Of a stretch of DNA of 64,000 bases, positions 34,802 to 44,494 are shown in pieces. The stretch is from the NCBI RefSeq assembly GCF_000744825.1, contig NZ_JQMR01000001.1, positions 806,001 to 870,000 on the forward strand, written 5' to 3'. The stretch comes from Carnobacterium mobile DSM 4848 (GTDB taxonomy: Bacteria > Bacillota > Bacilli > Lactobacillales > Carnobacteriaceae). The notes under the pieces are model-generated. The model was not told where the DNA came from, did not search any database, and worked only from the letters and a program-made list of their open reading frames with translations. Positions within the stretch are counted from its first letter, which is position 1; every line of letters begins with the position of its first letter. Position numbers and translations under genes: made by a program.

Positions 34802-35902
34802 TTAATGAGTAATTTCTTGCATAATTTGAATAAGATGATCCGCTGCTTTTGGCAATCCTAATTTTTTGGCTTCAGCCGCCATCGCTTTACGAACATCTTC
34901 ATGCAGCATCAATTCATCAATCGCTTGCGTTAAACTGACTCCATTTAATTCTTTTTCAGCAATCATTTTCGCTGCACCACGTTTAGTAAGACTTTCAGCA
35001 TTTCTGGTTTGGTGGTCATTGGTTACATAAGGGCTTGGAATTAAAATGCTTGGCAATCCTAAAGCGGTTAATTCGGCTAATGTAGTTGCTCCACTTCTTG
35101 AAACAACTAATTCTACATTTGCAAAAACTTCAGGCATATTTTCGATATAGGGCACAACTGCTATTGAATGTGTTTTTGCTAAATGAGTCTGTACTTGCTC
35201 TTTAATTTTTTCATAATGAATTTCACCTGTAGCAAATAACAATTGGTAATCTTTAGTCGCTAATATGGGCAAAGCTTCTAAAAAAGCCTCGTTTAGGCTT
35301 CTCGCTCCTCGGCTTCCGCCAAAAATCAAGACTGTAGGTCGAATAGCATCTAACTGATATTCTTCCAAAATAGCAGAAGGTTTTATTCCTACAACTTCTT
35401 GTGCTCTCGGGTTTCCGGTGTACACAACTTTTTCAGCATATTTTCCAAATTCTGCACGCGCTTCTTCAAAGCAAACCGCTATTTTTGTTACATAACGTGC
35501 TAAGAATTTATTGGTTACGCCTGCCACGCTGTTTTGTTCATGAATGATAGTTGGTATACCTAGTTTTGATGCGGCATAAACAACTGGAGCACAAACATAG
35601 CCGCCAGTGCCGATAACAACATCAGGCTGAAATGCTTTAACGATTTTTTTAGATTTTTGTATGCTTTTAATAAATAACTGAATTGTTTTAACATTACTGA
35701 TCGAAAGCGAACGTTTAAAACCTTGTATTTCAACAGATTCAAACGCAATACCTGCATTTCGAACAATTCGACTTTCTAATCCTTTTTCAGTTCCTATATA
35801 AAGAATCTCAACAGAAGGATCTAGAGCTTGCAGTCTTCTAATCAGGGCTAAGGCTGGATAGATATGCCCTCCTGTGCCGCCGCCGGATAATAAAATTTTC
35901 AT
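34802..35902 (-). CDS. murG: UDP-GlcNAc:undecaprenyl-pyrophosphoryl-MurNAc-pentapeptide GlcNAc transferase MurG
   Basis: GT28 glycosyltransferase that makes lipid II from lipid I on the inner face of the membrane. Motifs are LLSGGGTGGHIYPAL (residues 4-18), GTGGYVCAPVVYAA, VLIFGGSRGARSLNEA and SRSGATTLAEL for donor binding. Length is 366. I chose the ATG at 35902 from homology; it has no recognisable Shine-Dalgarno site, the nearest purine run being about 45 bases upstream, inside the end of murD. Translational coupling to murD is a possibility. Confidence 0.95.
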   Translation of the reverse strand: MKILLSGGGTGGHIYPALALIRRLQALDPSVEILYIGTEKGLESRIVRNAGIAFESVEIQGFKRSLSISNVKTIQLFIKSIQKSKKIVKAFQPDVVIGTGGYVCAPVVYAASKLGIPTIIHEQNSVAGVTNKFLARYVTKIAVCFEEARAEFGKYAEKVVYTGNPRAQEVVGIKPSAILEEYQLDAIRPTVLIFGGSRGARSLNEAFLEALPILATKDYQLLFATGEIHYEKIKEQVQTHLAKTHSIAVVPYIENMPEVFANVELVVSRSGATTLAELTALGLPSILIPSPYVTNDHQTRNAESLTKRGAAKMIAEKELNGVSLTQAIDELMLHEDVRKAMAAEAKKLGLPKAADHLIQIMQEITH

Positions 35903-35927
35903 TTTTATGTAAGGCCATTTTGTGGGC

Positions 35928-37307
35928 CTACTCCTCCTCTTCTTCTTTAGCAATTAACTGACTAATCGATTGAATAAAGGCATCGCCCCGAACTTCAAAA
36001 CTTCGGTATTGATCCCAGCTTGCACAAGCAGGCGATAACAGAATCACTTCTCCTGGCTCGCTTATTTCAAAAGCGACCGGAACAGCTGCTTCTACGTTTT
36101 GCACGAATTCGATTTGTTGGACACCCGCTTTTTTTCCTGTTTCTGCCAATTTTGCAGCTGTTTCGCCAAACAAAACTAACGCTTTAACTCTTTTTAATTC
36201 GGGTATCAACTCATCAAAATCGTTTCCGCGATCTAAACCGCCCGCTAGCAGAATAACCGGAACATCAAAACCCTTTAAAGCGTTCTTTGTTGCTAAATTA
36301 TTTGTTGCTTTTGAATCATTATAGAAACGTCTTTGCTGGTATTCTCTCACAAATTGAGTCCGATGTTTTACTCCAGAAAATTGTTGCAGGCATTCACGTA
36401 TGGCTCCATTTTCTTGGTTGAGCAATTTAGCGACTGCTATAGCAGCCATTGCATTTTCAACATTGTGATCTCCTGGAACTAAAATAGAGGCTGTGTTCAT
36501 CACAGGCTCATCTCGGTAAAAAATCACTTCATTTTCTAAATACACCCCATTGTTTACGCGTTCAAGTCGAGAAAACGGAATAATTTGAGCTTGACTACTT
36601 TTAGCCAATTCTCTCAGTTCTGGTTGATCCCAATTAACAACTAGGTAGTCAGCAGCAGTTTGGTTTTCAGTGATTCGCATTTTGGCTGCGACATATTCTT
36701 CTCTTGTTCCATGGTAATCCAAATGAGCAGAATAAATATTCGTAATAACTGCAATATGAGGTTTCATTTCTGTGATTCCCATCAATTGAAAACTAGAAAG
36801 CTCCATTATGGTTTCATCGTCAACTGTTGCCTGTTGCGCTACTAGACTGGCTGGAGTCCCAATATTGCCTGCTACATAGGCATGGCCATTTTCCCGGTTC
36901 ATATTCAACAACTCAGCTATCATGGTAGTTGTCGTCGTTTTCCCATTAGTTCCCGTTACACCAATCAGCATGCTCTCAGCAACTTCATAAGCTAGTTCTA
37001 CTTCTGTAATAACAGGTATTTGTTTTTCCAACGCACGAACAATGATAGGATTATTATACATAATTCCCGGATTCTTAACGATCCATTCAAAATCCTCATC
37101 TAATAGTTCAACAGGATGTCCGCCAGTTACTACACGAATGCCGGATTCTAATAATTCTTGAGCCTCCGGATTTTCATCAAAGCTTTTGTAATCATTCACT
37201 GTTACTAAAGCACCTAATGAATGAAGCAATTTGGCAGCATTAACACCGCTTAAAGCCAAACCTAAAACTAAAACTTTTGTATTTTCATAACGTTTAATTT
37301 TCTTCAT
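35928..37307 (-). CDS. murD: UDP-N-acetylmuramoyl-L-alanine--D-glutamate ligase MurD
   Basis: ATP-dependent ligase that adds D-glutamate to UDP-MurNAc-L-Ala. The Mur ligase P-loop is GVTGTNGKTTTTTMIAELL near residue 117. The central domain has NIYSAHLDYHGT and the C-terminal domain has YNDSKATNN and LLAGGLDRGNDFDEL. Length 459 from the ATG at 37307, which follows AAGAGGT; eleven upstream codons are open but less likely. It lies between mraY and murG as in most Firmicutes. Confidence 0.97.
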   Translation of the reverse strand: MKKIKRYENTKVLVLGLALSGVNAAKLLHSLGALVTVNDYKSFDENPEAQELLESGIRVVTGGHPVELLDEDFEWIVKNPGIMYNNPIIVRALEKQIPVITEVELAYEVAESMLIGVTGTNGKTTTTTMIAELLNMNRENGHAYVAGNIGTPASLVAQQATVDDETIMELSSFQLMGITEMKPHIAVITNIYSAHLDYHGTREEYVAAKMRITENQTAADYLVVNWDQPELRELAKSSQAQIIPFSRLERVNNGVYLENEVIFYRDEPVMNTASILVPGDHNVENAMAAIAVAKLLNQENGAIRECLQQFSGVKHRTQFVREYQQRRFYNDSKATNNLATKNALKGFDVPVILLAGGLDRGNDFDELIPELKRVKALVLFGETAAKLAETGKKAGVQQIEFVQNVEAAVPVAFEISEPGEVILLSPACASWDQYRSFEVRGDAFIQSISQLIAKEEEEE

Positions 37308-37396
37308 TGCTAAACCTCTTTCTAACTGGACTATTTTCAAACTAAGAAAAGCGGCAATAACTAGCTAATTAGCCATTTCCTCTTACCTATTTTTAT

Positions 37397-38362
37397 CTAA
37401 AGAATTATCCATAAACATAAACTAGCTGTAATCAAACCGATAAACCAAAACGTTCCTACTACCCGCCATTCACTCCAACCACTCATTTCGAAATGATGGT
37501 GAATAGGACTCATTTTGAAAACCCGTTTTCCAGTTAGTTTAAAGGATGTCACTTGAATCATGACACTTGCTGTTTCGATTACGAAGATAAGCCCAATCAA
37601 CAGCAAAGACCATTCTTGCTTCAATAAAATAGAGGTAGCAGCTAACCCGCCACCTAAAGCTAATGAGCCAACATCCCCCATAAAGATTTTTGCTGGTTTT
37701 TTATTAAAAAAGAAGAACCCAACCAATCCGCCGCTGACGGTTAAACAAAAAATCAATACATCTGTTTGGCCTTGTTGCCAAGCAATAATAGCGTAAGCAC
37801 TATAGGCAATTGTCGCTGTCCCAGCCACTAGTCCATCCAAGCCATCCGTTAAGTTAACGGCATTAGAAAAACCAACCAGCCAAAACAGTAGAAAGATTCC
37901 ATACAACCAGCCAAAGTGAACATTTCCAAAGAAAGGAAGAGCTAAGTCAGTTGAAAATCCGTTCATTAGATACACAATAAAAAATAGAACGCCGCCAACT
38001 AGTTGTCCAATTAATTTTTGTTTAGACGTTAAACCTAAATTACGTTTTTTAAAAATCTTAATAAAATCATCTAAAAAACCGAGTATTCCATAAAGCAATG
38101 TGATAAACAGCAATAAACCTAAACTGACAGTGAAACTTTGTTGCCATATCCCTGTCCAAATGCTAGAGATAGCTGTTGCAATGAGAAAAACGACTCCTCC
38201 CATCGTAGGCGTACCTGATTTAACCTCATGCCATTTTGGTCCTTCATCTCTTGTTGTTTGTCCTAATTGTTTTGTTCTAAAGTAGCCAATGACAATTGGC
38301 ATTGCCATGATAGTCAAAGCAAAACTACTGACCCATGGCAATAACATTTCTGTCCAATGCAT
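37397..38362 (-). CDS. mraY: Phospho-N-acetylmuramoyl-pentapeptide transferase MraY
   Basis: Integral membrane enzyme that makes lipid I by transferring phospho-MurNAc-pentapeptide to undecaprenyl phosphate. The 321-residue protein is highly hydrophobic with about ten transmembrane helices. It carries the catalytic aspartates in LGFLDDFIKIFKKRN and AVNLTDGLDGL, and the conserved MSPIHHHFEMSGWSEWRVV. Length is normal for Firmicutes. Confidence 0.97.
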   Translation of the reverse strand: MHWTEMLLPWVSSFALTIMAMPIVIGYFRTKQLGQTTRDEGPKWHEVKSGTPTMGGVVFLIATAISSIWTGIWQQSFTVSLGLLLFITLLYGILGFLDDFIKIFKKRNLGLTSKQKLIGQLVGGVLFFIVYLMNGFSTDLALPFFGNVHFGWLYGIFLLFWLVGFSNAVNLTDGLDGLVAGTATIAYSAYAIIAWQQGQTDVLIFCLTVSGGLVGFFFFNKKPAKIFMGDVGSLALGGGLAATSILLKQEWSLLLIGLIFVIETASVMIQVTSFKLTGKRVFKMSPIHHHFEMSGWSEWRVVGTFWFIGLITASLCLWIIL

Positions 38363-38374
38363 GTTTAATCGCTC

Positions 38375-39853
38375 CTAAAATTCTTTGTTTTTTAATTTAA
38401 CCGCTTGTCTGGCTTCTTCTACATCATCAAAATGATGCTTTTCTGTTCCTATGATTTGATAATCTTCATGTCCTTTACCCGCAATGATAATAATATCTTT
38501 GCTGGTTGCCTGTTCAACAGCAGTCTGAATGGCAACTCTGCGATCCGGTATCATTTGATATGTACCTTCTTCCAAGTCAACTACCATTTCATTTAGAATA
38601 GCCTGCGGATCTTCAGTACGCGGATTATCCGATGTAAAGATAGCATGATCTGCATGCGTATAAGCTACGTCAGCCATAATGGGGCGTTTAGTCCGATCAC
38701 GGTCTCCGCCGCAACCTACTACACAGTAAACCTCTCCCTCTTTTATTTCATTCACAGCGTTCAAAACATTTAACAGGCCATCAGGAGTATGAGCATAATC
38801 CACAATGATAGCAAAGTCTTGTTCTCCCTGCACTACTTCAAATCTTCCTCTGACCCCTTCGATTTTTGCTATAGAAGTGAGGATACTTGGCAATGCCAAT
38901 CCTGAAGCATAAGCAGCGGCAATAGCTGCTAAAGAATTTGAAACATTAAACTTCCCAATCATTTTCATTTGGACTGGATATTCTTCTTCTTTAAAAACCA
39001 ATGTAAAACTAGTGCCTTTATTGGTTATTTTTAAATCAGACGCTCTAAAATCTGCTGGTTGATCAATACCATAAGAATAAACCTGAGCCGCTGTCTTATT
39101 TTGATAACTTCTGCCAACTGGGTCATCAAAATTTAAAACGGCATATTTAGGTTCTTCAGCTTGATAACCATTGCCTAATTGTGAAAACAATAATTCTTTA
39201 GCGTGTGCATATTCTTCCATTGTATGATGATATTCTAAATGATCTTGGCTTAAGTTGGTGAAAACAGCGATATCGAAATCTGTTCCCCAAACACGTCCCT
39301 GTACTAATGCATGTGAGGATACTTCCATTGAACAAGTAGTGACTCCGGCTTTTTTCATTTCTCTTAATGTTTTTTGTAATGTAAGACTATCTGGAGTCGT
39401 ATTTTTTGTTTCATGTATTTTGTCGCCTATACGACGGTACATGGTTCCAATGACTCCTGTCGTTTCTTGATGATCTCGAAAAATTTGGTCTAATAAGTGA
39501 GTAACCGTTGTTTTTCCATTTGTTCCTGTAACTCCTATTACACGCAGTTCTTGACTTGGCTGTTGATAAAAATGACTTGCCAATACAGCCATCGCTTTTT
39601 CCGTATTTGAAACATAGACTACAGGTATAGCTACTTCGATTTTTTCACTTGCAATAACCAGTACTGCTCCCTTTTCAACGGCTTCTCCCGCTAGGTCATG
39701 TCCATTACGAATAGCACCTGCTATACAGATAAAGGCAGAGTCTGGTTCTATTTCTCGTGTATCTTGTGTCACTTTACTAATTGTCAATTCTTGTGGAATC
39801 GGCAATGAAGTACTTTTTACAATAAGTGGTGCGATTAATTCAGTTGCTTTCAT
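38375..39853 (-). CDS. murE: UDP-MurNAc-tripeptide synthetase MurE, meso-diaminopimelate type
   Basis: Adds the third amino acid of the peptidoglycan stem peptide. P-loop is GVTGTNGKTTVTHLL near 110. The specificity motif DNPRTEDP near residue 408 is the DNPR form that binds meso-diaminopimelate; L-lysine enzymes have other residues here. So a meso-DAP peptidoglycan is inferred. Length 492 from the ATG at 39853 (AAAGGTGG upstream); a GTG three codons earlier overlaps that site. It lies between pbp and mraY, the Bacillus-like position. Confidence 0.95.
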   Translation of the reverse strand: MKATELIAPLIVKSTSLPIPQELTISKVTQDTREIEPDSAFICIAGAIRNGHDLAGEAVEKGAVLVIASEKIEVAIPVVYVSNTEKAMAVLASHFYQQPSQELRVIGVTGTNGKTTVTHLLDQIFRDHQETTGVIGTMYRRIGDKIHETKNTTPDSLTLQKTLREMKKAGVTTCSMEVSSHALVQGRVWGTDFDIAVFTNLSQDHLEYHHTMEEYAHAKELLFSQLGNGYQAEEPKYAVLNFDDPVGRSYQNKTAAQVYSYGIDQPADFRASDLKITNKGTSFTLVFKEEEYPVQMKMIGKFNVSNSLAAIAAAYASGLALPSILTSIAKIEGVRGRFEVVQGEQDFAIIVDYAHTPDGLLNVLNAVNEIKEGEVYCVVGCGGDRDRTKRPIMADVAYTHADHAIFTSDNPRTEDPQAILNEMVVDLEEGTYQMIPDRRVAIQTAVEQATSKDIIIIAGKGHEDYQIIGTEKHHFDDVEEARQAVKLKNKEF

Positions 39854-39867
39854 GTTTTCCACCTTTT

Positions 39868-42045
39868 CTATTCTTGAGGAGAGGCTAATGTCACATCAAT
39901 TTTTTCTTCACTTTGCATATTAGCTTGTGGGGCCAAACTCTGATCAACGACATAACCTTCTCCATTAAATGTAAATTCAATCCCTGTAATTTCAGCTACT
40001 TTCAATGCATCGTTTTTTGACCATCCTGTCATATCAGGCATCGTCATTGCCCCATTTGTCATTAACATAATCCGCTGATTTTTAATAGTCATTTTATCAG
40101 GAAGCGGTAATTGTTGTACTATTGTATCACCATTTCCAATAACGGTCACATCTAACTTAGTCTCTTCTAATTGTTTTAACGCTTCTTCTTTAGATACACC
40201 TGTTACTTTTGGCATTTCTACTTGGTTTGTATCCTCTGATTCAGATTCATCAGTTAAATGTTGATATTCAAGCGCCCGTTTCATAACCGGATTAAAAATA
40301 GCTTGCACTACATCGCCACCCACCAAGGAAGGATCAGTTATAGTTGGCTGCTGTACGGTCACGTATAAAACAACTTTTGGATCATCAGCCGGTGCCATTC
40401 CTACTACAGAGAAGATATAATTATTTCCTCCGCTATAGTATTTTTTACTTTCAGGATTGACAATTTGCGCAGTCCCCGTTTTTGCAGCAATCTCATAACC
40501 ATCAATCTGGTAGCCTTGACCAGTACCATTTTTGCTATAAACGACTTCTTTTAAATAATTCAATGCTTGGTCGGCCGTTTCCTTAGAAATAGGTTCATTG
40601 ACCACTTCTGGTTTGATAACTGTCTCATCTCCAGTTGTCGGATCGACGATTTTGCTGATGTATTGCGGCTTCATCATTTTGCCTTCATTCGCGATAGCAG
40701 AGTAAGCCTGCATCATTTGAAAAACGGTAACTGTTACTCCTTGTCCAAAGGAAGTGTTCGCTTTTTCCAAAGGCCATTTATATGGATTAGATCCTTCTTG
40801 TTCATTTGGAAGACCTGAATTAGTTGTTTTCCCGATTCCAAATTCATCCATATACTTCTTCCAATCATCTTCTCCCATTTTTTCCATTAGGTTAACGAAT
40901 CCTACGTTACTCGAACGCTCGAGACCTTCTAAAAAGCTGATTTGTCCCCATCCATTTACATTATGGTCGGTTACTATCCCGCCTTCTACTTTTTTTGAGC
41001 CCGACATATAGGTTTCGTTTGGGTTAAATACGCCCTCATTGATGGCAGCAGCCAGCGTTAAAACTTTCATGGTTGAACCTGGCTCAAAAGTATTTTCAAC
41101 TAACAAGTTTTGCCATAAGTCGCCAATTCCATCTTTTGTAGTTCCATTAAAAGACGGTCGTTGTGAAGCAGCAATAATTGCCCCAGTTTCCGGATTCATT
41201 AAAGTTGCAGTCATCTCTACCGGCTTGTATTTTTCATTTACTTCAGTCATAACACTTTCCAAATACACTTGCATTCTTTTATCAAGCGTCAGATAAATAT
41301 CTTTTCCATCTACCGGTTCTGTAGTTTCAACAGAAGAATTAGGCAAAACATAACCAAAACTATCTTTTTGGTATTTCATTGATCCATCTGTACCCGTTAA
41401 CACATCATTATAAGCTTGTTCCACACCCATTAATCCTTTTAAATCAGTACGGGATGTCGTTTCTTTAGTTTCTCCATCTTTATCCGTTGGCAGTTCCGCA
41501 TATCCTACTAGATGTGAAGCAAAAATACCATTTGGATAAAGACGAGTAGGCGTTTCTTCAAAGATAATACCCGGTAATTTTTCTTCTTCAATAGCTGTTT
41601 TTATATCGTAAGATAATTTTTTCCCAGCCGAACCAAACTCTACTTGTGCTAGATCTTTTTGATTCAGCCTTTTTAAGATGTCCGCCTCGCTCATGGCAAT
41701 ATGCTTTGCTAAAGCAGCAGCTGTTTTTTGTTTATCTACCACATATTGAGGATCTTTAGGGTTATTTGACCATTTATCTGTTAAAACTGCGATTAATGAA
41801 TAAGAAGTAGCATCCACAGCAATCGGATTTCCGCCTACATCATAAATGGCTCCTCTGTTTGCTTCTAGTACGCTACTTCTTGTATAAAGGTTATTAACAT
41901 TTTGAGACAAGTTTTCCCCGTTAATTTCTCCTCTTACCATGATATAAGTAAAACGTCCTACAAATACCAAAAATAAAAACAAGGTACCAAAAAAAAGCAA
42001 GATTGCTATTTTTTTTCTGTTTTTTAAAGGGTTTTTATTTGTCAT
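39868..42045 (-). CDS. Class B penicillin-binding protein with PASTA domains (PBP2x/PbpB type)
   Basis: Septal D,D-transpeptidase that cross-links new wall with FtsW. The 725-residue protein has one N-terminal transmembrane helix (about 12-33), a dimerisation domain, and the transpeptidase domain with SxxK in EPGSTMKVLT near 322, SSN in RSSNVGFV and KTGT in AAKTGTAQI near 523. Two C-terminal PASTA repeats follow (about 605-725, VEMPKVTGVSKEEALKQL and MPDMTGWSKNDAL). It overlaps ftsL by four bases. It corresponds to S. aureus Pbp1 or pneumococcal PBP2x. Confidence 0.95.
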   Translation of the reverse strand: MTNKNPLKNRKKIAILLFFGTLFLFLVFVGRFTYIMVRGEINGENLSQNVNNLYTRSSVLEANRGAIYDVGGNPIAVDATSYSLIAVLTDKWSNNPKDPQYVVDKQKTAAALAKHIAMSEADILKRLNQKDLAQVEFGSAGKKLSYDIKTAIEEEKLPGIIFEETPTRLYPNGIFASHLVGYAELPTDKDGETKETTSRTDLKGLMGVEQAYNDVLTGTDGSMKYQKDSFGYVLPNSSVETTEPVDGKDIYLTLDKRMQVYLESVMTEVNEKYKPVEMTATLMNPETGAIIAASQRPSFNGTTKDGIGDLWQNLLVENTFEPGSTMKVLTLAAAINEGVFNPNETYMSGSKKVEGGIVTDHNVNGWGQISFLEGLERSSNVGFVNLMEKMGEDDWKKYMDEFGIGKTTNSGLPNEQEGSNPYKWPLEKANTSFGQGVTVTVFQMMQAYSAIANEGKMMKPQYISKIVDPTTGDETVIKPEVVNEPISKETADQALNYLKEVVYSKNGTGQGYQIDGYEIAAKTGTAQIVNPESKKYYSGGNNYIFSVVGMAPADDPKVVLYVTVQQPTITDPSLVGGDVVQAIFNPVMKRALEYQHLTDESESEDTNQVEMPKVTGVSKEEALKQLEETKLDVTVIGNGDTIVQQLPLPDKMTIKNQRIMLMTNGAMTMPDMTGWSKNDALKVAEITGIEFTFNGEGYVVDQSLAPQANMQSEEKIDVTLASPQE

Positions 42046-42422
42046 TTAGTAACATTCCTTACATTTGCTTCATTCATTTTTAACCCTTGGCTATTCGCAA
42101 TTTTATAAACACGATCATAACGAGATAATTCTTGAACTTCCTGTTCCAAATTGTCATTTATAGTAGTAATCGTTGCAATAGAAGAGTTCGTGTCTTGTAA
42201 TGCACGGTTTGTGCTGGCAATACTTATTTCCAGCGAGATACTTATTGCAATTAACGCAAATACAATAGACAACAATGCACCACAAAGTAGTTTTTCAACT
42301 TTAGTTATTCCAGACTTTCTGGGAAGAGGGGTATGTATAGGTGTTTCTTTCGGCACAGCAACTGGCGATTGTAGCGGCAGTTCCACTTCTAGATTTCTAG
42401 CTAAGTTGTTATTCAACGGCAT
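42042..42422 (-). CDS. ftsL: Cell division protein FtsL
   Basis: Short bitopic divisome protein that pairs with DivIC and DivIB. The 126-residue sequence has an unconserved cytoplasmic part, one transmembrane helix (about 46-66, LCGALLSIVFALIAISISL) and an extracellular leucine-zipper-like coiled coil (about 70-125, TNRALQDTNSSIATITTINDNLEQEV). Sequence conservation is low in this family; position between rsmH and the PBP gene, with a four-base overlap, supports the call. Confidence 0.9.
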   Translation of the reverse strand: MPLNNNLARNLEVELPLQSPVAVPKETPIHTPLPRKSGITKVEKLLCGALLSIVFALIAISISLEISIASTNRALQDTNSSIATITTINDNLEQEVQELSRYDRVYKIANSQGLKMNEANVRNVTK

Positions 42423-42459
42423 TTAGATAACTTCCTTTCTAACCTTACTCTACAAGTTT

Positions 42460-43410
42460 TTATTTTCTTTGTTTTTCTGCGACTCTCAGCTTCGCACTTC
42501 GAGCACGATTATTGATGTCTAATTCTTCTTCATTAGGTACAATGGGTTTTCGCGTGATCAGTTTCAATTCGGGTAAATAGTCATCAGGGATAACCGGCAA
42601 TCCTGGCGGCAATTCTGGACCTTGTGCATGTTCTCGAAAAATCGACTTTACAATACGATCTTCCAATGAATGGAAAGTTATAGCACTTATTCTTCCCCCG
42701 ACTTTCAATAAACTGATAGCAGCTTCTAAAGAATCTTCTACAGCAGACAGTTCGTCGTTCACAGCAATCCGAACAGCTTGAAACACACGTTTTGCCGGAT
42801 GTCCGCCTTTTCTCCTAGCTGGAGCAGGAATACCCTCTTTAATGATATCAACTAATTCATTCGTCGTTTCAATTGTCTTTAATTCGCGAGCAGCTTCTAT
42901 TTTACGGGCAATACTTTTTGAAAATTTTTCTTCTCCATAACGATAAAAAATTCGAACTAAATCTTGATACGACCAAGAATTGATTACCTCTTTAGCCGTT
43001 AAAGGTGCATCCGTATCCATACGCATGTCAAGCGGAGCATCTTGATGATAACTAAAACCCCGTTCCGCTTCATCCAGCTGTGGTGAGGACACTCCTAAGT
43101 CATACAAAATACCATCTACCTCAAAAATACCTTGTTCATTTAGCTCTTCTTTAATAAAGCGAAAATTTGATTTGATAAATGTTACCATTCCCTTTTCCAC
43201 GTAAGCAGCTAAACGTACTTTAGCATTTTCAATTGCTCTTTCGTCTTGATCAAATGCATAAAGATGTCCTTTTTCATTTAATTGTGAAAGTAAGTATTCG
43301 CTATGCCCTGCCCCTCCTAATGTACAATCAACATAGATGCCATCTGGAAGGATAGACAGATTATCGACTGTTTCATGAAGCAAGACTGTTTTGTGATTAA
43401 ATTCCGCCAT
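42460..43410 (-). CDS. rsmH: 16S rRNA m4C1402 methyltransferase RsmH (MraW)
   Basis: SAM-dependent N4-methyltransferase for C1402 of 16S rRNA. Motifs are [13 protein letters not shown] at the start, the SAM loop [35 protein letters not shown], and [10 protein letters not shown] near the end. Length is 316. I chose ATG at 43410 because GGTGGG ends six bases upstream; an ATG two codons earlier abuts that site. Second gene of the dcw cluster. Confidence 0.96.
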   Translation of the reverse strand: MAEFNHKTVLLHETVDNLSILPDGIYVDCTLGGAGHSEYLLSQLNEKGHLYAFDQDERAIENAKVRLAAYVEKGMVTFIKSNFRFIKEELNEQGIFEVDGILYDLGVSSPQLDEAERGFSYHQDAPLDMRMDTDAPLTAKEVINSWSYQDLVRIFYRYGEEKFSKSIARKIEAARELKTIETTNELVDIIKEGIPAPARRKGGHPAKRVFQAVRIAVNDELSAVEDSLEAAISLLKVGGRISAITFHSLEDRIVKSIFREHAQGPELPPGLPVIPDDYLPELKLITRKPIVPNEEELDINNRARSAKLRVAEKQRK

Positions 43411-43452
43411 TCTCATCCCACCTTTATTCAAATTCCGTGTGTTACTTTTTAA

Positions 43453-43884
43453 TTAAAAACCAAAATCAATCATATTTTCAGCTATTTCATCAAATGACTC
43501 TTCTGCTTCTGATGAAAATTCATTCCATTTCGATTCGCTCCATATTTCAATTCGATCTGATACTCCAACAATGTGACACGTTTTTTCTAATTTTGCATGT
43601 TCTCTCAATGTTTGCGGGATATTGATTCTTCCCTGCTTATCTAGTTCGCATTCTGTTGCTGCTGAATAAAAGAATCTAGTAAAAGCACGTGCTTCTTTTT
43701 TCGCCAGAGGAAGTTTTTTCAACTTTTCTTCGAGTATAGCCCATTCTTCTTCGGGGTATCCGAATAAGCAGCCATCTAAGCCACGGGTCAAGATAAACTT
43801 CGCACCTAAGTCGCTGCGAAATTTAGCCGGCATAATTAGACGACCTTTTGCATCAATATTGTGCTTGTATTCGCCCATCAGCAT
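43453..43884 (-). CDS. mraZ: Transcriptional regulator MraZ
   Basis: DNA-binding regulator that heads and controls the division and wall cluster. The 143-residue protein consists of two SpoVT-AbrB-like halves: [21 protein letters not shown] (3-23) and [20 protein letters not shown] (about 77-96). It ends in an acidic helix. ATG at 43884 has GGGGAGGAG nine bases upstream. Three repeats typical of MraZ binding sites lie just upstream, indicating autoregulation. Confidence 0.96.
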   Translation of the reverse strand: MLMGEYKHNIDAKGRLIMPAKFRSDLGAKFILTRGLDGCLFGYPEEEWAILEEKLKKLPLAKKEARAFTRFFYSAATECELDKQGRINIPQTLREHAKLEKTCHIVGVSDRIEIWSESKWNEFSSEAEESFDEIAENMIDFGF

Positions 43885-43923
43885 AGCTATACTCCTCCCC
43901 ACTTTTAGTAGACATTTTCAGTC

Positions 43924-43948
43924 TACCACAATGCCCCACTTTCCACCA
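43924..43948 (-). promoter_or_regulatory. Candidate MraZ-binding boxes
   Basis: On the minus strand three direct repeats TGGTG, TGGGG and TGGTA occur at exact 10-base steps with five-base spacers (43948-43924), matching the TGGGN-N5 pattern of MraZ operators. A fourth TGGGG overlaps the ribosome-binding site region further down. They lie 40 bases before mraZ. Confidence 0.75.
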
Positions 43949-44063
43949 CAATTAATCGAAAGATTCCACAAAAAAATAAATTATTAAATACATGCTGAAT
44001 ACCAGTACGTTTTATGCCTATTAAAAGAAGAAAGCAGAGTGGGGACTGCTCCCAAAAAAAGAC

Positions 44064-44104
44064 ACAAAAAAATAGCAAGATGTCAGAGAAACTGTCATCT
44101 TGCT
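44064..44104 (-). terminator. Terminator of the DUF3397 gene
   Basis: Stem AGCAAGATGACAG / TGTCATCTTGCT-type pairing (44074-44104), followed on the minus strand by a T-rich run (T7 at 44070-44064 region), ten bases after the stop codon. It insulates the DUF3397 gene from mraZ. Confidence 0.85.
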
Positions 44105-44113
44105 GCTAAAAAA

Positions 44114-44494
44114 TTAAGCTATAACCAAACTAAAAATATTCGCACTTACTAAAAAATAATAGGTCAGTATAGAAGATAAAAAAATAAATCTCCAATATGT
44201 TTTAAAAAAACGCTTGTAAATAATTTCGCCTTTTTTATAAGCCAGAATCACTAAGATGATCATGCCTAAACTAAAAATAAAAATCAAAAAATAAGGAAAG
44301 ATTGAGAAGTTAAATGTCTGTTTGCTCAAGATTTGAATCCCAAGCATTAAATAAGGTACCATTAAATCTGGTAATTTGATTTCTAATTGTTGTTTTCTAA
44401 AGTGCCGATTGATGCTTTTGTTAAATAACAACAAGATTACAATTGGCAATAAATAAAGAACACTAGTAGCAAAGGTAAAAGTAGACGCAGCCAA
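44114..44494 (-). CDS. DUF3397-family membrane protein
   Basis: Conserved Lactobacillales membrane protein of unknown function, often encoded just upstream of mraZ. The 126-residue sequence has four hydrophobic segments (after the start FATSVLYLLPIVILLLF, then VPYLMLGIQIL, YFLIFIFSLGMIILVILAY and FIFLSSILTYYFLVSANIF). I chose the TTG at 44494 because GGAAGGG lies five bases upstream; an open extension to 44572 has no good site. It has its own terminator before mraZ. Confidence 0.8.
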   Translation of the reverse strand: MAASTFTFATSVLYLLPIVILLLFNKSINRHFRKQQLEIKLPDLMVPYLMLGIQILSKQTFNFSIFPYFLIFIFSLGMIILVILAYKKGEIIYKRFFKTYWRFIFLSSILTYYFLVSANIFSLVIA

